Shown here: positions 51,572 through 60,956 of the stretch, piece by piece
Layout of the letters: each line of letters begins with the position of its first letter
Numbering within the stretch: position 1 is the stretch's first letter
Assembly: GCA_017551625.1 (NCBI GenBank)
Contig: JAFZLF010000057.1
Coordinates: 39,537 to 103,536 of the forward strand
Source: Clostridiales bacterium
GTDB lineage: Bacteria; Bacillota; Clostridia; Saccharofermentanales; Saccharofermentanaceae
Direction of reading: 5' to 3'
Length of the DNA stretch: 64,000 nt
Notes under the pieces: model-generated
What the model was told of the DNA's origin: nothing
The model's database searches: none
Seen by the model: the letters and a program-made list of their open reading frames with translations, nothing else
Program-made: the position numbers and the translations under genes

Positions 51572-54262
51572 TTACGGCTGTTTTCCGAAGATCACGTTCC
51601 CTCCGGACGTGATGACGATATTCTCCACAGCCTTTCTGCTATAGTCATCGGAGAGGTTGAAGTCAGACCAGTCGTTATGGTGGATCGCGAACTGGATGAC
51701 GAGCTTATCGCCGGAGCCCAGTTTCCCCGTTCCAAAAGCACTGATCACGCAGACCGTATCGGCGCCGTCTCTGGCCGGATCGACCTTTGTAAAAGTCCCC
51801 GCAACACTGTTCAAAGCCTCGTAGTTTCCGTTCTTTCGGGTGATGGCGCAGTGGTAGCAGTCGAACGCCAGCGCCGCGTCCTTCTCGTTCGTAAAGTAGT
51901 ACTCGAGTGCGAGACTTCCGAGATCGATCTCGCCGCTTCCCGTATTCTCAATCGTCATGTTGATCGAGATGGCATTGTTCCCGCTCGAGATATGCTCCAC
52001 GTTGACGGATACTTCGCCGTTTCCGCCCGAGCCGGAGCCCGATGAGGAGTTGCCGTCCGAAGGTGCAGCCGGATCAGAAGGATCCGTGGAAGAGGTCGGG
52101 TCTGTCGGTGCCGGTGTCACGATCGTGCCGGTCCCGTCCGGCGCCTGGCCGTACACGAGTTTCCCATCCTCATAGAGGCATACGGCCGACGAAGAAGCGG
52201 CATCCTGAGGAAGTCCGGTCACACGGAACTGCACTTCTTTCTTATATTCTTCCTGTCCGCCCGGATACGAAGAATACTCCTCGAAAAGCACCGATACATA
52301 AGTGTTTGCGCCATCCTCTCCGAGAGTGACGGAGCGGACGTTCTGTCCGTAGGAAGACGTGACCGAAAGGTCGGCAAGCGCTTTTCCGGAAGGAAGCGGG
52401 AAATAGTAGCGGAGCTCGAGGTTCTTCGGCGCTCTCGCCGGCCATCCCGTCATATTATATGTGAGCGCCTTGATCTCGAGAAAATCACTGCCGCCGGCAT
52501 TGACCGAGGTGTCGACACGATATTCTTCTCCGACCGTCTCGCACGCGCCGAATCCCGTCAGGGTCTGCCCGTGATAGCGGGTATAGAGCTTGGCCAGAAG
52601 CCCTGTGAAACCGGCGTTGTAGTCGCAGGCAACTTCGTTGGTATTGTAGTTAGTGACGGTATCGGTGTAGCCATCCGAAGCATCCGGTCCGCCGACCAGC
52701 GCACCGACAAGGATGTGGCGGGATGTGCCCGGATCGTTCATGTTATCGCTATAGGAGCCCTGCGCCGTTCTGTGATGCGGATGCACCGGATAACTCGCGC
52801 CATATCCGATCTGATAAGAAAAGCCGGTATCACCGAGTGCATAGCCCGCTTGAGAAACGGCGAAATCCCAGTAAGTATCTCTTTTTTCGGAAGGACATGC
52901 ATCACTCTCACTATAGACTGCCGCAACAAATGCCGTCGTGGTCGCATATCGGAGAGAACCCCAGCTGTCGAGCCAGGCGAGGCCCTTCGGTGTGTAGGTG
53001 ATTCGATCTCCGGAGGACGTCCCTGTCGTCCAGAAATCGAGGTGCTTCTCCACAGCGGAAGTATAGGTGCTCTCCCCCGTCTCCTGCGCGAGTATCACGG
53101 CCGCGCCGATGTGCACATCGTCCCAGCAGAGCGCCCAGTTAAAGTCCTGATTCGCCTTCGGATAGTACTCCTTCGCTTTTGCGAGGTAATCGTTGTCGCC
53201 CGTGGCACGGTAGAGCCATACGCCGGCCCAGCAGAGCTCGTCGTAGTAGCCGCTCCACGAGTTATAGAAACCGTCGGCCGCCGTGTATCCCGCATCGCTC
53301 TTATACTTGTCGGCAAAGGCATAGAGAGATTTCGCATGCTCGAGGCACTCTGTACTGAACGCAGGATCGACGTCCTTAAAGAGGATACTGCATACTGCGA
53401 GAGACGTCGCTGTCTCACCCGTTACCGCCGAGCCCGGATGGCTCCCGTCGACGAAGTAGGACGGGCGGTCCATCTGATATTCGACACACTCGGCCGGGCC
53501 CCACCATGAGTGATCCGACGAGCCGTTTCCGACCTGATAGAAATACTTCTCATCCGAGACGTGGCACTTGATGAAATACTCATTTGCCCAGCGGATATTC
53601 TCGAGCGCATAGGTGAGCTGATTACTCTCTTCGTACGCATCCTTGTCCTCGTAGACCGACCACCCGAGAACAGAAGCAGTATAGGCCATCGGGAGATTAA
53701 ACTTCACGTTATCTCCGGCATCAAACCATCCGCCCGTGAGATCTACGCCTGCATCCGATCCGTCCCGGAGACACGAATCCCCGCGCCAGTTGCTGCGCGT
53801 GACTTCCGGAAGGACCCCGGATCTCTGAAGCTCATAGAAAAGAAGCGATTTCTGGAGCGCTTCGCCGTAGTTGTATTTCCCGGTTCCCGCAGTTCCCTCG
53901 ACACCGTCACCCGTGATCGTGCCGCTGCACTTTTTCCCGTCCGGCGTCTCTTCGGGCGCCCCGCTCTCGGAGGGCTCGGTCTCAGACGGATCCGACACAG
54001 ACGTGTCCACCGGCTCGGTCACACTTTCCCCTGTGCTCTCCGAAATCTCGCTTTCCGAGGGTGTCTCCGTACTTTCAGAAATGGCCGGCGTTTCCTCATC
54101 CGGAGCCGTATCGGTCGATGTCTCCGTTACTGTATTTTCTGAGGATGCATCTTGTTTCTTTCCGTTAAAGGTCTTGTTCCAGGCATAGACCACGCCGCCG
54201 ACCAGGATCAGCACAGCGAGGAAGATCCCGCCAAGTACACCGATTCTCACTTTATCTTTCAT
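51572..54262 (-). CDS. Membrane-anchored GH9 endoglucanase with CBM3 modules
   Basis: An 896-residue cellulase of the GH9-CBM3c architecture. An uncleaved signal-anchor helix (about 6-27) is followed by a Ser/Thr/Glu-rich linker to about 125. GH9 spans about 129-565: TGGWFDAGDNVKF with catalytic Asp181/Asp184, YGASYPVHPHHRTAQGSY, NEVACDYNAGFTG with the acid Glu. CBM3c spans about 580-715 (SDFLEIKALTYNMTGWPARAPKNLELRYYF-like strand series). After a Gly/Ser linker comes a second CBM3 (ISINMTIENTGSGEIDLGSLALEYYF) that should bind crystalline cellulose. It cuts beta-1,4-glucan processively at the cell surface. No dockerin is present. The Shine-Dalgarno (GGGGCGG) is poor. Confidence 0.93.
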   Translation of the reverse strand: MKDKVRIGVLGGIFLAVLILVGGVVYAWNKTFNGKKQDASSENTVTETSTDTAPDEETPAISESTETPSESEISESTGESVTEPVDTSVSDPSETEPSESGAPEETPDGKKCSGTITGDGVEGTAGTGKYNYGEALQKSLLFYELQRSGVLPEVTRSNWRGDSCLRDGSDAGVDLTGGWFDAGDNVKFNLPMAYTASVLGWSVYEDKDAYEESNQLTYALENIRWANEYFIKCHVSDEKYFYQVGNGSSDHSWWGPAECVEYQMDRPSYFVDGSHPGSAVTGETATSLAVCSILFKDVDPAFSTECLEHAKSLYAFADKYKSDAGYTAADGFYNSWSGYYDELCWAGVWLYRATGDNDYLAKAKEYYPKANQDFNWALCWDDVHIGAAVILAQETGESTYTSAVEKHLDFWTTGTSSGDRITYTPKGLAWLDSWGSLRYATTTAFVAAVYSESDACPSEKRDTYWDFAVSQAGYALGDTGFSYQIGYGASYPVHPHHRTAQGSYSDNMNDPGTSRHILVGALVGGPDASDGYTDTVTNYNTNEVACDYNAGFTGLLAKLYTRYHGQTLTGFGACETVGEEYRVDTSVNAGGSDFLEIKALTYNMTGWPARAPKNLELRYYFPLPSGKALADLSVTSSYGQNVRSVTLGEDGANTYVSVLFEEYSSYPGGQEEYKKEVQFRVTGLPQDAASSSAVCLYEDGKLVYGQAPDGTGTIVTPAPTDPTSSTDPSDPAAPSDGNSSSGSGSGGNGEVSVNVEHISSGNNAISINMTIENTGSGEIDLGSLALEYYFTNEKDAALAFDCYHCAITRKNGNYEALNSVAGTFTKVDPARDGADTVCVISAFGTGKLGSGDKLVIQFAIHHNDWSDFNLSDDYSRKAVENIVITSGGNVIFGKQP

Positions 54263-54348
54263 GTCTGATTCCGCCCCTTTTCCTGTGTCGCTCCTGTGCC
54301 GCGCCTGCGGCGGTCTGCGCCGATGATGTCTTTTCTGTCGCCCGTATC

Positions 54349-55479
54349 TCAGTTAAGATCGAGATCCAGTTCCTCCGTCTGCACCTTCGTGTAGTGGAGG
54401 ATGTCGTCCATGCGGATGCTCTGCGAGTACGTCACGAAAGTGAACGCCTGTCCCGCTCTTCCCGCACGTCCGGTTCTTCCGATACGGTGCAGATAGTATT
54501 CGTTCTCGTTTGGTACTTCGAAGTTAAATACCGTGTCGATATCCGACACATCGATGCCGCGCGCCGCGACATCCGAAGCGACGAGGATATTGAACTTGCC
54601 CTTTCGGAAATCCTCCATGATGCGGTTTCTCGCGCCCTGGCCGATATCGCCGTGGAGGCACTCCGCCTTATATCCGAGGCCCTTGATCCCCTCGGTCACG
54701 ATACGCACGCGCGTCTTGGTATTGCAGAACGCCATCACGCGGTGGCAGTTATACTGTTCCATGATCTTGGCAAAAGCACTGATCTTCTGACGCTCTTCGA
54801 GATGCAGGATGTACTGGCTGATCTTCGGCATGTCTTCTGCCTTCGGCGCGACTTCGATCTCGTCGGCCCCCTCCATATACTCCCACGTGATGTCCATGAC
54901 TTCACGGGACATCGTCGCCGAGAACATCGCGATCTGCTTGTCCTTCGGCGTGAGCTTCATAATCTTTCTGATATCCTTGATGAAGCCCATGTCGAGCATC
55001 TTGTCCGCCTCGTCGAGAACGAGCGTATAGATGTCCGAGATATCGATGCTTCTGTGCTGCACATGGTCGAGAAGACGTCCCGGTGTAGCCACCACGATCT
55101 GGGGCTTCTTCCTGAGCATCTGGACCTGCTTATCCATCTTCTGCCCGCCGATGATCCCGCAGATCTTCAGTCCTTTTATGTAGGCGCCTAAGCCCCGGAG
55201 CTCCGTGCAGATCTGCAGCGCCAGTTCTCTGGTCGGGCAGAGGATCAGGGCCTGTACGAAGTCCGCGTCCATATTGAGGTACTCGAGGATCGGGATGCCG
55301 AAAGCAAAAGTCTTCCCCGTTCCTGTCGGGGCCTTGGCGATGACGCAGCGGTTATCCATCATGAGAGGGATCGCCTGTTTCTGTACGGATGTCGGTGTTT
55401 TCATGCCCATCTTCTCGAGGGCGCGCATGACCTCCGGGGAGAGGTCCATCTGATCGAACGAAGTAAATTCTGTCTCCAC
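54349..55479 (-). CDS. DEAD-box RNA helicase
   Basis: A 376-residue core helicase without C-terminal extension. Q-motif region, APTGTGKTFAFG, CPTRELALQ, GGQKMDKQ, VLDEADKML (DEAD), FSATMSRE and HRIGRTGRAGRAG are all intact. It unwinds RNA duplexes, probably in ribosome assembly or decay (CshA/DeaD group). The GTG start at 55479 shares its G with the TAG stop of the upstream gene, so translation is coupled. Confidence 0.92.
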   Translation of the reverse strand: METEFTSFDQMDLSPEVMRALEKMGMKTPTSVQKQAIPLMMDNRCVIAKAPTGTGKTFAFGIPILEYLNMDADFVQALILCPTRELALQICTELRGLGAYIKGLKICGIIGGQKMDKQVQMLRKKPQIVVATPGRLLDHVQHRSIDISDIYTLVLDEADKMLDMGFIKDIRKIMKLTPKDKQIAMFSATMSREVMDITWEYMEGADEIEVAPKAEDMPKISQYILHLEERQKISAFAKIMEQYNCHRVMAFCNTKTRVRIVTEGIKGLGYKAECLHGDIGQGARNRIMEDFRKGKFNILVASDVAARGIDVSDIDTVFNFEVPNENEYYLHRIGRTGRAGRAGQAFTFVTYSQSIRMDDILHYTKVQTEELDLDLN

Positions 55480-58058
55480 TATTCTTCTGTCTCCTTCTTG
55501 GGCGGTATGTAGCGGACCGTATCAAATATCCCGCTATCCCGCTCATCAGTTTCAAATACATTGTTGTACACGAGGATGTTGTACTCATTTAAAATGCCCG
55601 TCTCGTCCGGAACTTCCATCACACTGTCATAGCGCTGTCCCTGCGCGTCGTACACACCCATGGCAGTCACTACCGGATACTGGTTATACGCCTCGGAAAG
55701 GAGGAGATTGTACTCCGGAAGATCCAATCCCGTCATCTCCAGAAGAAGGGTCGAGAGATAATTGAGACTGATATTCTTGACCTCACACTCCGGGATATCG
55801 TAGTTCGCCCAGATGAAGAAATCGGTCATATACAGTCTCTGCATCTCTTCACCGGTGAGATCCTGGATCTCCTTCCCGAGAAGGGTCTCGTAGAAGCCAT
55901 TGATCATGCTCGGCAGATGGTCGCCGAAGAAGCAGATGATGACCGGCTCGTCCACCGAGCGGAAGTAGTCGATCAGTTCCTGCACGGCGATGTCGCTTTG
56001 TCTGGCGAGAGACAGGTACTGTTCTGTCTCCGGGAACTTCTCCGGATACTCGACGAGGCGCACATCCTGATCGAAATTGGGGTTCGTGCTGGTGTAGGAA
56101 CCGTGATTCTGCATCGTGACGTTAAAGAGGAACAGAGGCTGGCCCTCTTCCTTGTTCTCGTAGAGCTCGATGAGCTTACTGTAGGAGCCGCGGTCGGAGA
56201 TGTAAGAGCGGATGTACTCTGTGCTGTCGGAGAAATCATCGATCGATAAGAACTCGTCAAAGGCCATACTCTCGTACACTTCCGGTCGGTTCCATCCGCT
56301 CGCGAGATACGGATGTACGGCGATGGTCTGATATCCTTCGTTCTTGAGGAACCGTGGCAGGGAACCGGTCGTCTCCTCGATATACTGCTGATACGGGATA
56401 CTGCCGATCGGGAAGAACGCCATCGAGTTTCCGGTCAGAAACTCAAATTCCGAGTTCGCCGTTCCGCCGCCATAGACGGACACACAGAGGTCGCCGTGGA
56501 CGACATTGTCGCTCTGGAAAAGCATATCCATATACGGGTGCATGTCGAGATTCGTCTCAAAGGATCCGACCGTCGACATATCCGAATAAGATTCATTCAT
56601 GATGCAGATGATGTTCGGTTTCTCTCCGTCCTTGAGCATACGCTTGCCCTGCTTCTTATGAAGTTCCAGCTGTGACTCATAAAGCTCGATGACCGATTCC
56701 GGAAGGATCGAGCGGAATTCCATCTCCTCGATATGCTGCCCGACTTCCTGTACTTTCTCCTCGCTGTAGTTCTCCGGCACCTCGACCGAGATATGCTGGG
56801 CATTGATCGTAAGTGCGACGATCATGCCATTCTGCGTATAGGTGTACGGCTGGTTGACATCGTGGACCACGCCCATCTGTTCCATCAGGCTGATCGATGC
56901 ATTCTGCTTTTTCCTGGAATCGAGGAGTGTCAACACCAGAAAGATACTCAGGAAAGCCCCGCAGACACCCATCGCCGCACGCTTCCGCTTCAGAGTGATC
57001 TGATAGCGGCATTTGGTCACGATGAGGATCGACAGGATGAAAAGAAGCGTCGCGATGATGAGGATCGGTGATAGTTCGACGTGGTAATTATCGGAGACAT
57101 TCATCGCCGTCTGAAGTGTCACGACGTCGAGGATCTGGATCGGTTCACCTCTCCAGACGAGCTTAAAGTAGTTGAAGATCGCCAGCGCGAATACGATGCA
57201 GTTGGCGATGATCGTCGTGAGGCGGAACTTGTTAAACGTGATGAACAAGAGCATGTAGATCAGAAGGAAGTAGATGTAGTTGACGAGAAACGCCGCCGGG
57301 GATTTACGGAAGACGGAGTTATTGTTAAGAAGCTCCGTGACCGTGAACATGAGAAACGGCATCAGGCACATCACGGCCATCGTGGACAGTTCTTTGGCCT
57401 TGTCTGAAAGATCGAAGTGCAGCACCGCCAGAAGAGCCGCCAGAAGCAGCAGGAGAATGCTGATGATCATGGCGAGGTAATCCATCTGCGAATACCGGAT
57501 CTGGACGTTACACTGCAGGTGCGTCGATGTATTCAGTCCCGGATAGCGCACATCGTACAGGGCATCCGCGACATTGGTCGATACCCACACAGTCGGTACT
57601 TCCTCACCGATCGTCTCGAGGGCCTGCATCGCGATCCGGTATGTCTGTTCCGGATCCAGATCGAGCCCGATCTTAAAACGCAGATACTCGTTATCCTTTA
57701 CTTCCGAGATCGGCACGTTCTGCGCCAGAAGAACATAGCCATCGGATTCCTGCAGCTGGAACAGGATCCTTCCCTGCGGGGTCAGGACATTACCGGATTC
57801 CAGATTCGAGGCCATGCGTATCTCGATATAGTCGACGTGCCTCCGATCCGGCGAGAAGGCCTGGATCAGGGGTTGGTCACCATTTATTATTCCCGTCGGC
57901 GCCGATCCGCGTCCGAGATACGAATAGGTCTTTCGGGAGGAAAAAACGGAAGAGTCAAAAATCACGATCATAAGCAGCACAAGAGTCACCGCAATCACGA
58001 TGCCCCAGCGCAGTCTGTTACGTGTGAAGCTTATAGCTCTTTTCGTAAACTTAATCAC
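55479..58058 (-). CDS. LTA-synthase-like phosphoglycerol transferase
   Basis: An 859-residue membrane enzyme. TM1 (VIAVTLVLLMIVIF) precedes an external beta-sandwich domain of about 130 residues that ordinary LtaS lacks; four or five TM helices follow (about 210-360). The alkaline-phosphatase-type domain has IMNESYSDMST, GGGTANSEFEFLTGNSM, TMQNHGSY and FFGDHLPSM. It moves glycerol-phosphate to a polymer or glycolipid outside the membrane. The substrate may differ from poly-glycerol-phosphate LTA. Confidence 0.85.
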   Translation of the reverse strand: MIKFTKRAISFTRNRLRWGIVIAVTLVLLMIVIFDSSVFSSRKTYSYLGRGSAPTGIINGDQPLIQAFSPDRRHVDYIEIRMASNLESGNVLTPQGRILFQLQESDGYVLLAQNVPISEVKDNEYLRFKIGLDLDPEQTYRIAMQALETIGEEVPTVWVSTNVADALYDVRYPGLNTSTHLQCNVQIRYSQMDYLAMIISILLLLLAALLAVLHFDLSDKAKELSTMAVMCLMPFLMFTVTELLNNNSVFRKSPAAFLVNYIYFLLIYMLLFITFNKFRLTTIIANCIVFALAIFNYFKLVWRGEPIQILDVVTLQTAMNVSDNYHVELSPILIIATLLFILSILIVTKCRYQITLKRKRAAMGVCGAFLSIFLVLTLLDSRKKQNASISLMEQMGVVHDVNQPYTYTQNGMIVALTINAQHISVEVPENYSEEKVQEVGQHIEEMEFRSILPESVIELYESQLELHKKQGKRMLKDGEKPNIICIMNESYSDMSTVGSFETNLDMHPYMDMLFQSDNVVHGDLCVSVYGGGTANSEFEFLTGNSMAFFPIGSIPYQQYIEETTGSLPRFLKNEGYQTIAVHPYLASGWNRPEVYESMAFDEFLSIDDFSDSTEYIRSYISDRGSYSKLIELYENKEEGQPLFLFNVTMQNHGSYTSTNPNFDQDVRLVEYPEKFPETEQYLSLARQSDIAVQELIDYFRSVDEPVIICFFGDHLPSMINGFYETLLGKEIQDLTGEEMQRLYMTDFFIWANYDIPECEVKNISLNYLSTLLLEMTGLDLPEYNLLLSEAYNQYPVVTAMGVYDAQGQRYDSVMEVPDETGILNEYNILVYNNVFETDERDSGIFDTVRYIPPKKETEE

Positions 58059-58112
58059 TCTTCGTCCCTTCTCGTCATACGGCCATAATGACCCATTTTA
58101 TATACGATACCC

Positions 58113-58140
58113 ATTATAAGGCGTTTTTCACATCTTTCAA
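58113..58140 (-). promoter_or_regulatory. Promoter of the LTA-synthase-like gene
   Basis: TTGAAA (58135-58140), 16-base spacer, TATAAT (58113-58118), minus strand. Confidence 0.7.
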
Positions 58141-58255
58141 TCTTTGGCAGATTGTAAGATTGCACAGAAAACAGGGGCGAATCGCATCTACAGCGAAGTG
58201 TAACCGTGAAAAGGGCAGCATCGGCGCATGAGTCATCTCACCCTTATACAATGCT

Positions 58256-58306
58256 TTTCGAAAAGAAAATATTGTTTTTCGATAAAAAATACTTGCATTT
58301 CGATAA
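58256..58306. repeat. Three TTTCGA boxes at 21-bp intervals
   Basis: TTTCGAAAAG, TTTCGATAAA and TTTCGATAAT start at 58256, 58277 and 58298. The 21-bp step is two helical turns, so the boxes lie on the same DNA face and reach into the promoter spacer. They look like an operator for the DUF2975/HTH module. Confidence 0.65.
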
Positions 58307-58321
58307 TGTCCGTGATAGTAT
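58293..58321 (+). promoter_or_regulatory. Promoter of the DUF2975-HTH-DUF4153 module
   Basis: TTGCAT at 58293-58298, 17-base spacer, TAGTAT at 58316-58321. The third TTTCGATAA box overlaps the -35. Confidence 0.65.
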
Positions 58322-58386
58322 GATGTCAGATCCGGATCAGGATCCCCGTATCGATACAGTAAATCAAACATGGAGGTTCTCTTCTC

Positions 58387-58938
58387 ATGGAAAAGTCAAT
58401 GATTAAATCTGCACCGGGCAAAACAGATGCAACAGAAAAAAACGTATCCGGCAAGACGGAGTTTTCGTTCTGGCTGATCCTGACACTTTTCGCGTGCGGT
58501 TTCTTCTTCCTCGTCGTACTACTCGGAGATATCTTCGGATACTCCGTCTGCGACTACTACTGGCAGGATTCGCTCTTCAGCGAAGGCGTCTTTACCTCTT
58601 ATGGTTTTCTCACAGAGGACCGTGTCCGCTTCATGGTGTTTCTGACCATCTATTACCTTTCGACGTTGTTGACCTATCCGATCCTCTTCTGTCTGGTCAA
58701 TCTTCTTCTTAACCTCAGGCGCGGCATCGTCTTCGACAAGGCAAACACCCGCTACCTGTCGATCGTTTCGGTCTGCTGCTTCCTGATCGCCATCATCTGC
58801 GCAATCGGGACATGTGCTTCACGTCCCGTCTGTTTCATCGCTCTGATCGGCATGTTCGTCGGACTGATCGTCCAGTGCGTCCGGCTCGTGATGGATAAGG
58901 CCATCGACATGCGGCAGGAACTGGATCTGACAGTGTGA
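58387..58938 (+). CDS. DUF2975 membrane protein
   Basis: A 183-residue protein with four TM helices and a charged N-terminal tail of 25 residues. The FDKANTRYLSIVSVCCFLIAI stretch after the third helix matches DUF2975 (GxxFxxxNxxxL...). DUF2975 genes are typically followed by a small YozG-like HTH gene, as here. GGAGG lies ten bases before ATG 58387. Confidence 0.8.
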   Translation: MEKSMIKSAPGKTDATEKNVSGKTEFSFWLILTLFACGFFFLVVLLGDIFGYSVCDYYWQDSLFSEGVFTSYGFLTEDRVRFMVFLTIYYLSTLLTYPILFCLVNLLLNLRRGIVFDKANTRYLSIVSVCCFLIAIICAIGTCASRPVCFIALIGMFVGLIVQCVRLVMDKAIDMRQELDLTV

Positions 58939-58948
58939 GGTGAGACTT

Positions 58949-59167
58949 ATGGCAATTATCGTAAACTTAGACGTAATGATGGCAAAGCGCAAGATCTCAT
59001 CCGGAGATCTCGCCACAAAGATCGGCATCACACCGGCCAATCTCTCTATCCTTAAGAACCAGAAAGCCAAGGCCGTACGCTTCAGTACGCTAAATGACAT
59101 CTGCGCCGCACTGGACTGCCAGCCCGGCGACATCCTGGAGTATCAGCCGGATACACCTGAAGAATAA
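58949..59167 (+). CDS. Small YozG-type HTH (Cro/C1) regulator
   Basis: A 72-residue helix-turn-helix protein of the YozG type: MAIIVNLDVMMAKRKISSGDLATKIGI recognition region, STLNDICAALDCQPGDILEY tail. GAGGTGAGA precedes ATG 58949. It probably binds the TTTCGATAA boxes upstream of its own operon (inference). Confidence 0.85.
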   Translation: MAIIVNLDVMMAKRKISSGDLATKIGITPANLSILKNQKAKAVRFSTLNDICAALDCQPGDILEYQPDTPEE

Positions 59168-59182
59168 GGAGTTTTCCCTAAA

Positions 59183-60538
59183 ATGAATACGAATATCAAG
59201 CAGGCAGAGATCCTGAAATTTCTCTGTCTCGGTTTAAGTTACGTTTTTTCCTTCGCATACGTCAACATGATCATGGCCAATTTCAAGCCGGTCCAGTTGA
59301 CTATATACATCACATGCCTCTCCATAGTAGCCGTGATCTGGCTGGAACTGACGATGGCGCAACAGCGTCTCCTCGGGCGTTTCATCCCGTCCAAGATCCA
59401 AGTTTTCGAGGCCCGGTTCTGGGAAGCGATCCTCGTTCTTCTGTGCATCAACACACACTTCGGGCAGCTGCGGGAACTGACACTTTTCTTCATCCACATG
59501 GTGGTCATCTACATGGCTCTATGCGGCACCGGGCATCTCCTGTCCGACCGTTCCTCGTGTCTGATGCCCTTTGACCTGATAAACGGTATGTTCCGCATCC
59601 CCTTCCGGAACTATTTCGCACGCATCCTCTCTGTCACCGACAGTGTCCGTTACCATCGCGAGGCCGTCTCCATCACAGCCTCCTTATCCGATGGCGGAAG
59701 CGCTTCCGGAGAAGCCGTATCTTCCCGCATCGGAGATCCGTCCGGTGAACAGCGGCCACGCTCTGTTTTCGGTGTGATCGTCGTACTCTGCATCATCGGG
59801 CTCATCTTCATCATGGCGGTCGAAAACCTCGCGAGAGTCGATTCGAGATTCGAGCACTTCTTCATTTCGATTGATTCTTTTTTCAGCAGCGTATCTGTTT
59901 CACTTACCCTCATCAAATTCATCGTCAGCATCCCGATCGGCGCCTATCTTTTCGGCCTCTTCCAGGGCGGCGTCCGCCTTCCCGTCGCGAAAGAAAAAGA
60001 ATATCACGGAAAGCTCATCGAGAGCTCCGCAAGATTCCGCTTCATGCCGGACGCTCTCTTTTCCGTCGTGATCCTCATATTCCTTCTCGTCTACCTGATC
60101 TTCTTCATCTCGCAGGCCGAGTATATGTTCAGTGCTTTTGCCGGAATACTGCCCGAGGCCTTCACTGCCTCCGAATACGCGGTGAGCGGTTTCCACGAGC
60201 TGATCAATGTCGTACTCATCAACTTCGTGCTTCTGTCTCTCGTCCGCATCTTCGGCTCGCAGGAGAACCGTCTGATCCGGATCCTGAGCATCATCCTCAT
60301 GGCCGCGAGCATGCTCTTTTCCACGATCTCCGCGTCGAAGATCATCCTCTACATGTCACGATTCGGCTACACCTCTTCACGGACACTCGGTCTCTGGGGT
60401 ACAGCCGTCGTCTTCGCCGGATCGCTCCTTGCGATCGTGCATCTGGTCTTCAGAAAGCGCACGTTCACACCGTGGCTCCTGCTTTCCGCAGGCAGCTACG
60501 TCGCCATGAATTTTCTCTGTTATCCGTGGATCGGATGA
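59183..60538 (+). CDS. Polytopic membrane protein, DUF4153/DUF4173-like
   Basis: A 451-residue protein with about ten TM helices. The late segment EYAVSGFHELINVVLINFVLL matches the conserved (S)EYARxGFxEL motif of the DUF4153/DUF4173 group. Function is unknown. It lies 15 bases after the HTH gene and is probably its target or partner. Its stop abuts the convergent cytidine deaminase gene with no spacer and no visible terminator. Confidence 0.75.
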   Translation: MNTNIKQAEILKFLCLGLSYVFSFAYVNMIMANFKPVQLTIYITCLSIVAVIWLELTMAQQRLLGRFIPSKIQVFEARFWEAILVLLCINTHFGQLRELTLFFIHMVVIYMALCGTGHLLSDRSSCLMPFDLINGMFRIPFRNYFARILSVTDSVRYHREAVSITASLSDGGSASGEAVSSRIGDPSGEQRPRSVFGVIVVLCIIGLIFIMAVENLARVDSRFEHFFISIDSFFSSVSVSLTLIKFIVSIPIGAYLFGLFQGGVRLPVAKEKEYHGKLIESSARFRFMPDALFSVVILIFLLVYLIFFISQAEYMFSAFAGILPEAFTASEYAVSGFHELINVVLINFVLLSLVRIFGSQENRLIRILSIILMAASMLFSTISASKIILYMSRFGYTSSRTLGLWGTAVVFAGSLLAIVHLVFRKRTFTPWLLLSAGSYVAMNFLCYPWIG

Positions 60539-60943
60539 TTATTTCTCGAACACAAATGCTCTGGGGAGAAGATCGGCGAGCGTACACACCCGTGCCTCCC
60601 CTTCTTCTTCCACCACCACGGCAAAAGCACTGATATCAACGTGTTCGCTCAATACCTGCCGGCACACGCCACAGGGATAGCATGGTTCAACCGGCGCTTC
60701 CCCGGAAGGAGCACCGACGATCGCGATCGCAACGAAATCTTTTTCGCCCTCACTAATGGCCTTTGCCAGGGCGACACGCTCCGCGCAAAGGCTCGGCGAG
60801 AATACCGAAGATTCGATATTGCAACCCCGGTAGATTTTCCCGTCTTTCGTCAGAAGCGCCGCGCCGACAGTAAAACCGGAATACGGCGCATAGGCGTTTT
60901 CACGTGCTTTCTTCGCTTCAGAAATAAGCCATTCGTTATCCAT
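60539..60943 (-). CDS. cdd: Cytidine deaminase
   Basis: A 134-residue tetrameric-type enzyme deaminating cytidine and deoxycytidine. YAPYSGFTVGAALLT, NIESSVFSPSLCAERVA (zinc Cys and catalytic Glu) and PCGVCRQVLSE (two zinc Cys) are intact. Last gene of the deoB-deoC-cdd operon for nucleoside salvage. Confidence 0.96.
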   Translation of the reverse strand: MDNEWLISEAKKARENAYAPYSGFTVGAALLTKDGKIYRGCNIESSVFSPSLCAERVALAKAISEGEKDFVAIAIVGAPSGEAPVEPCYPCGVCRQVLSEHVDISAFAVVVEEEGEARVCTLADLLPRAFVFEK

Positions 60944-60956
60944 ATACTCCCGCCTT

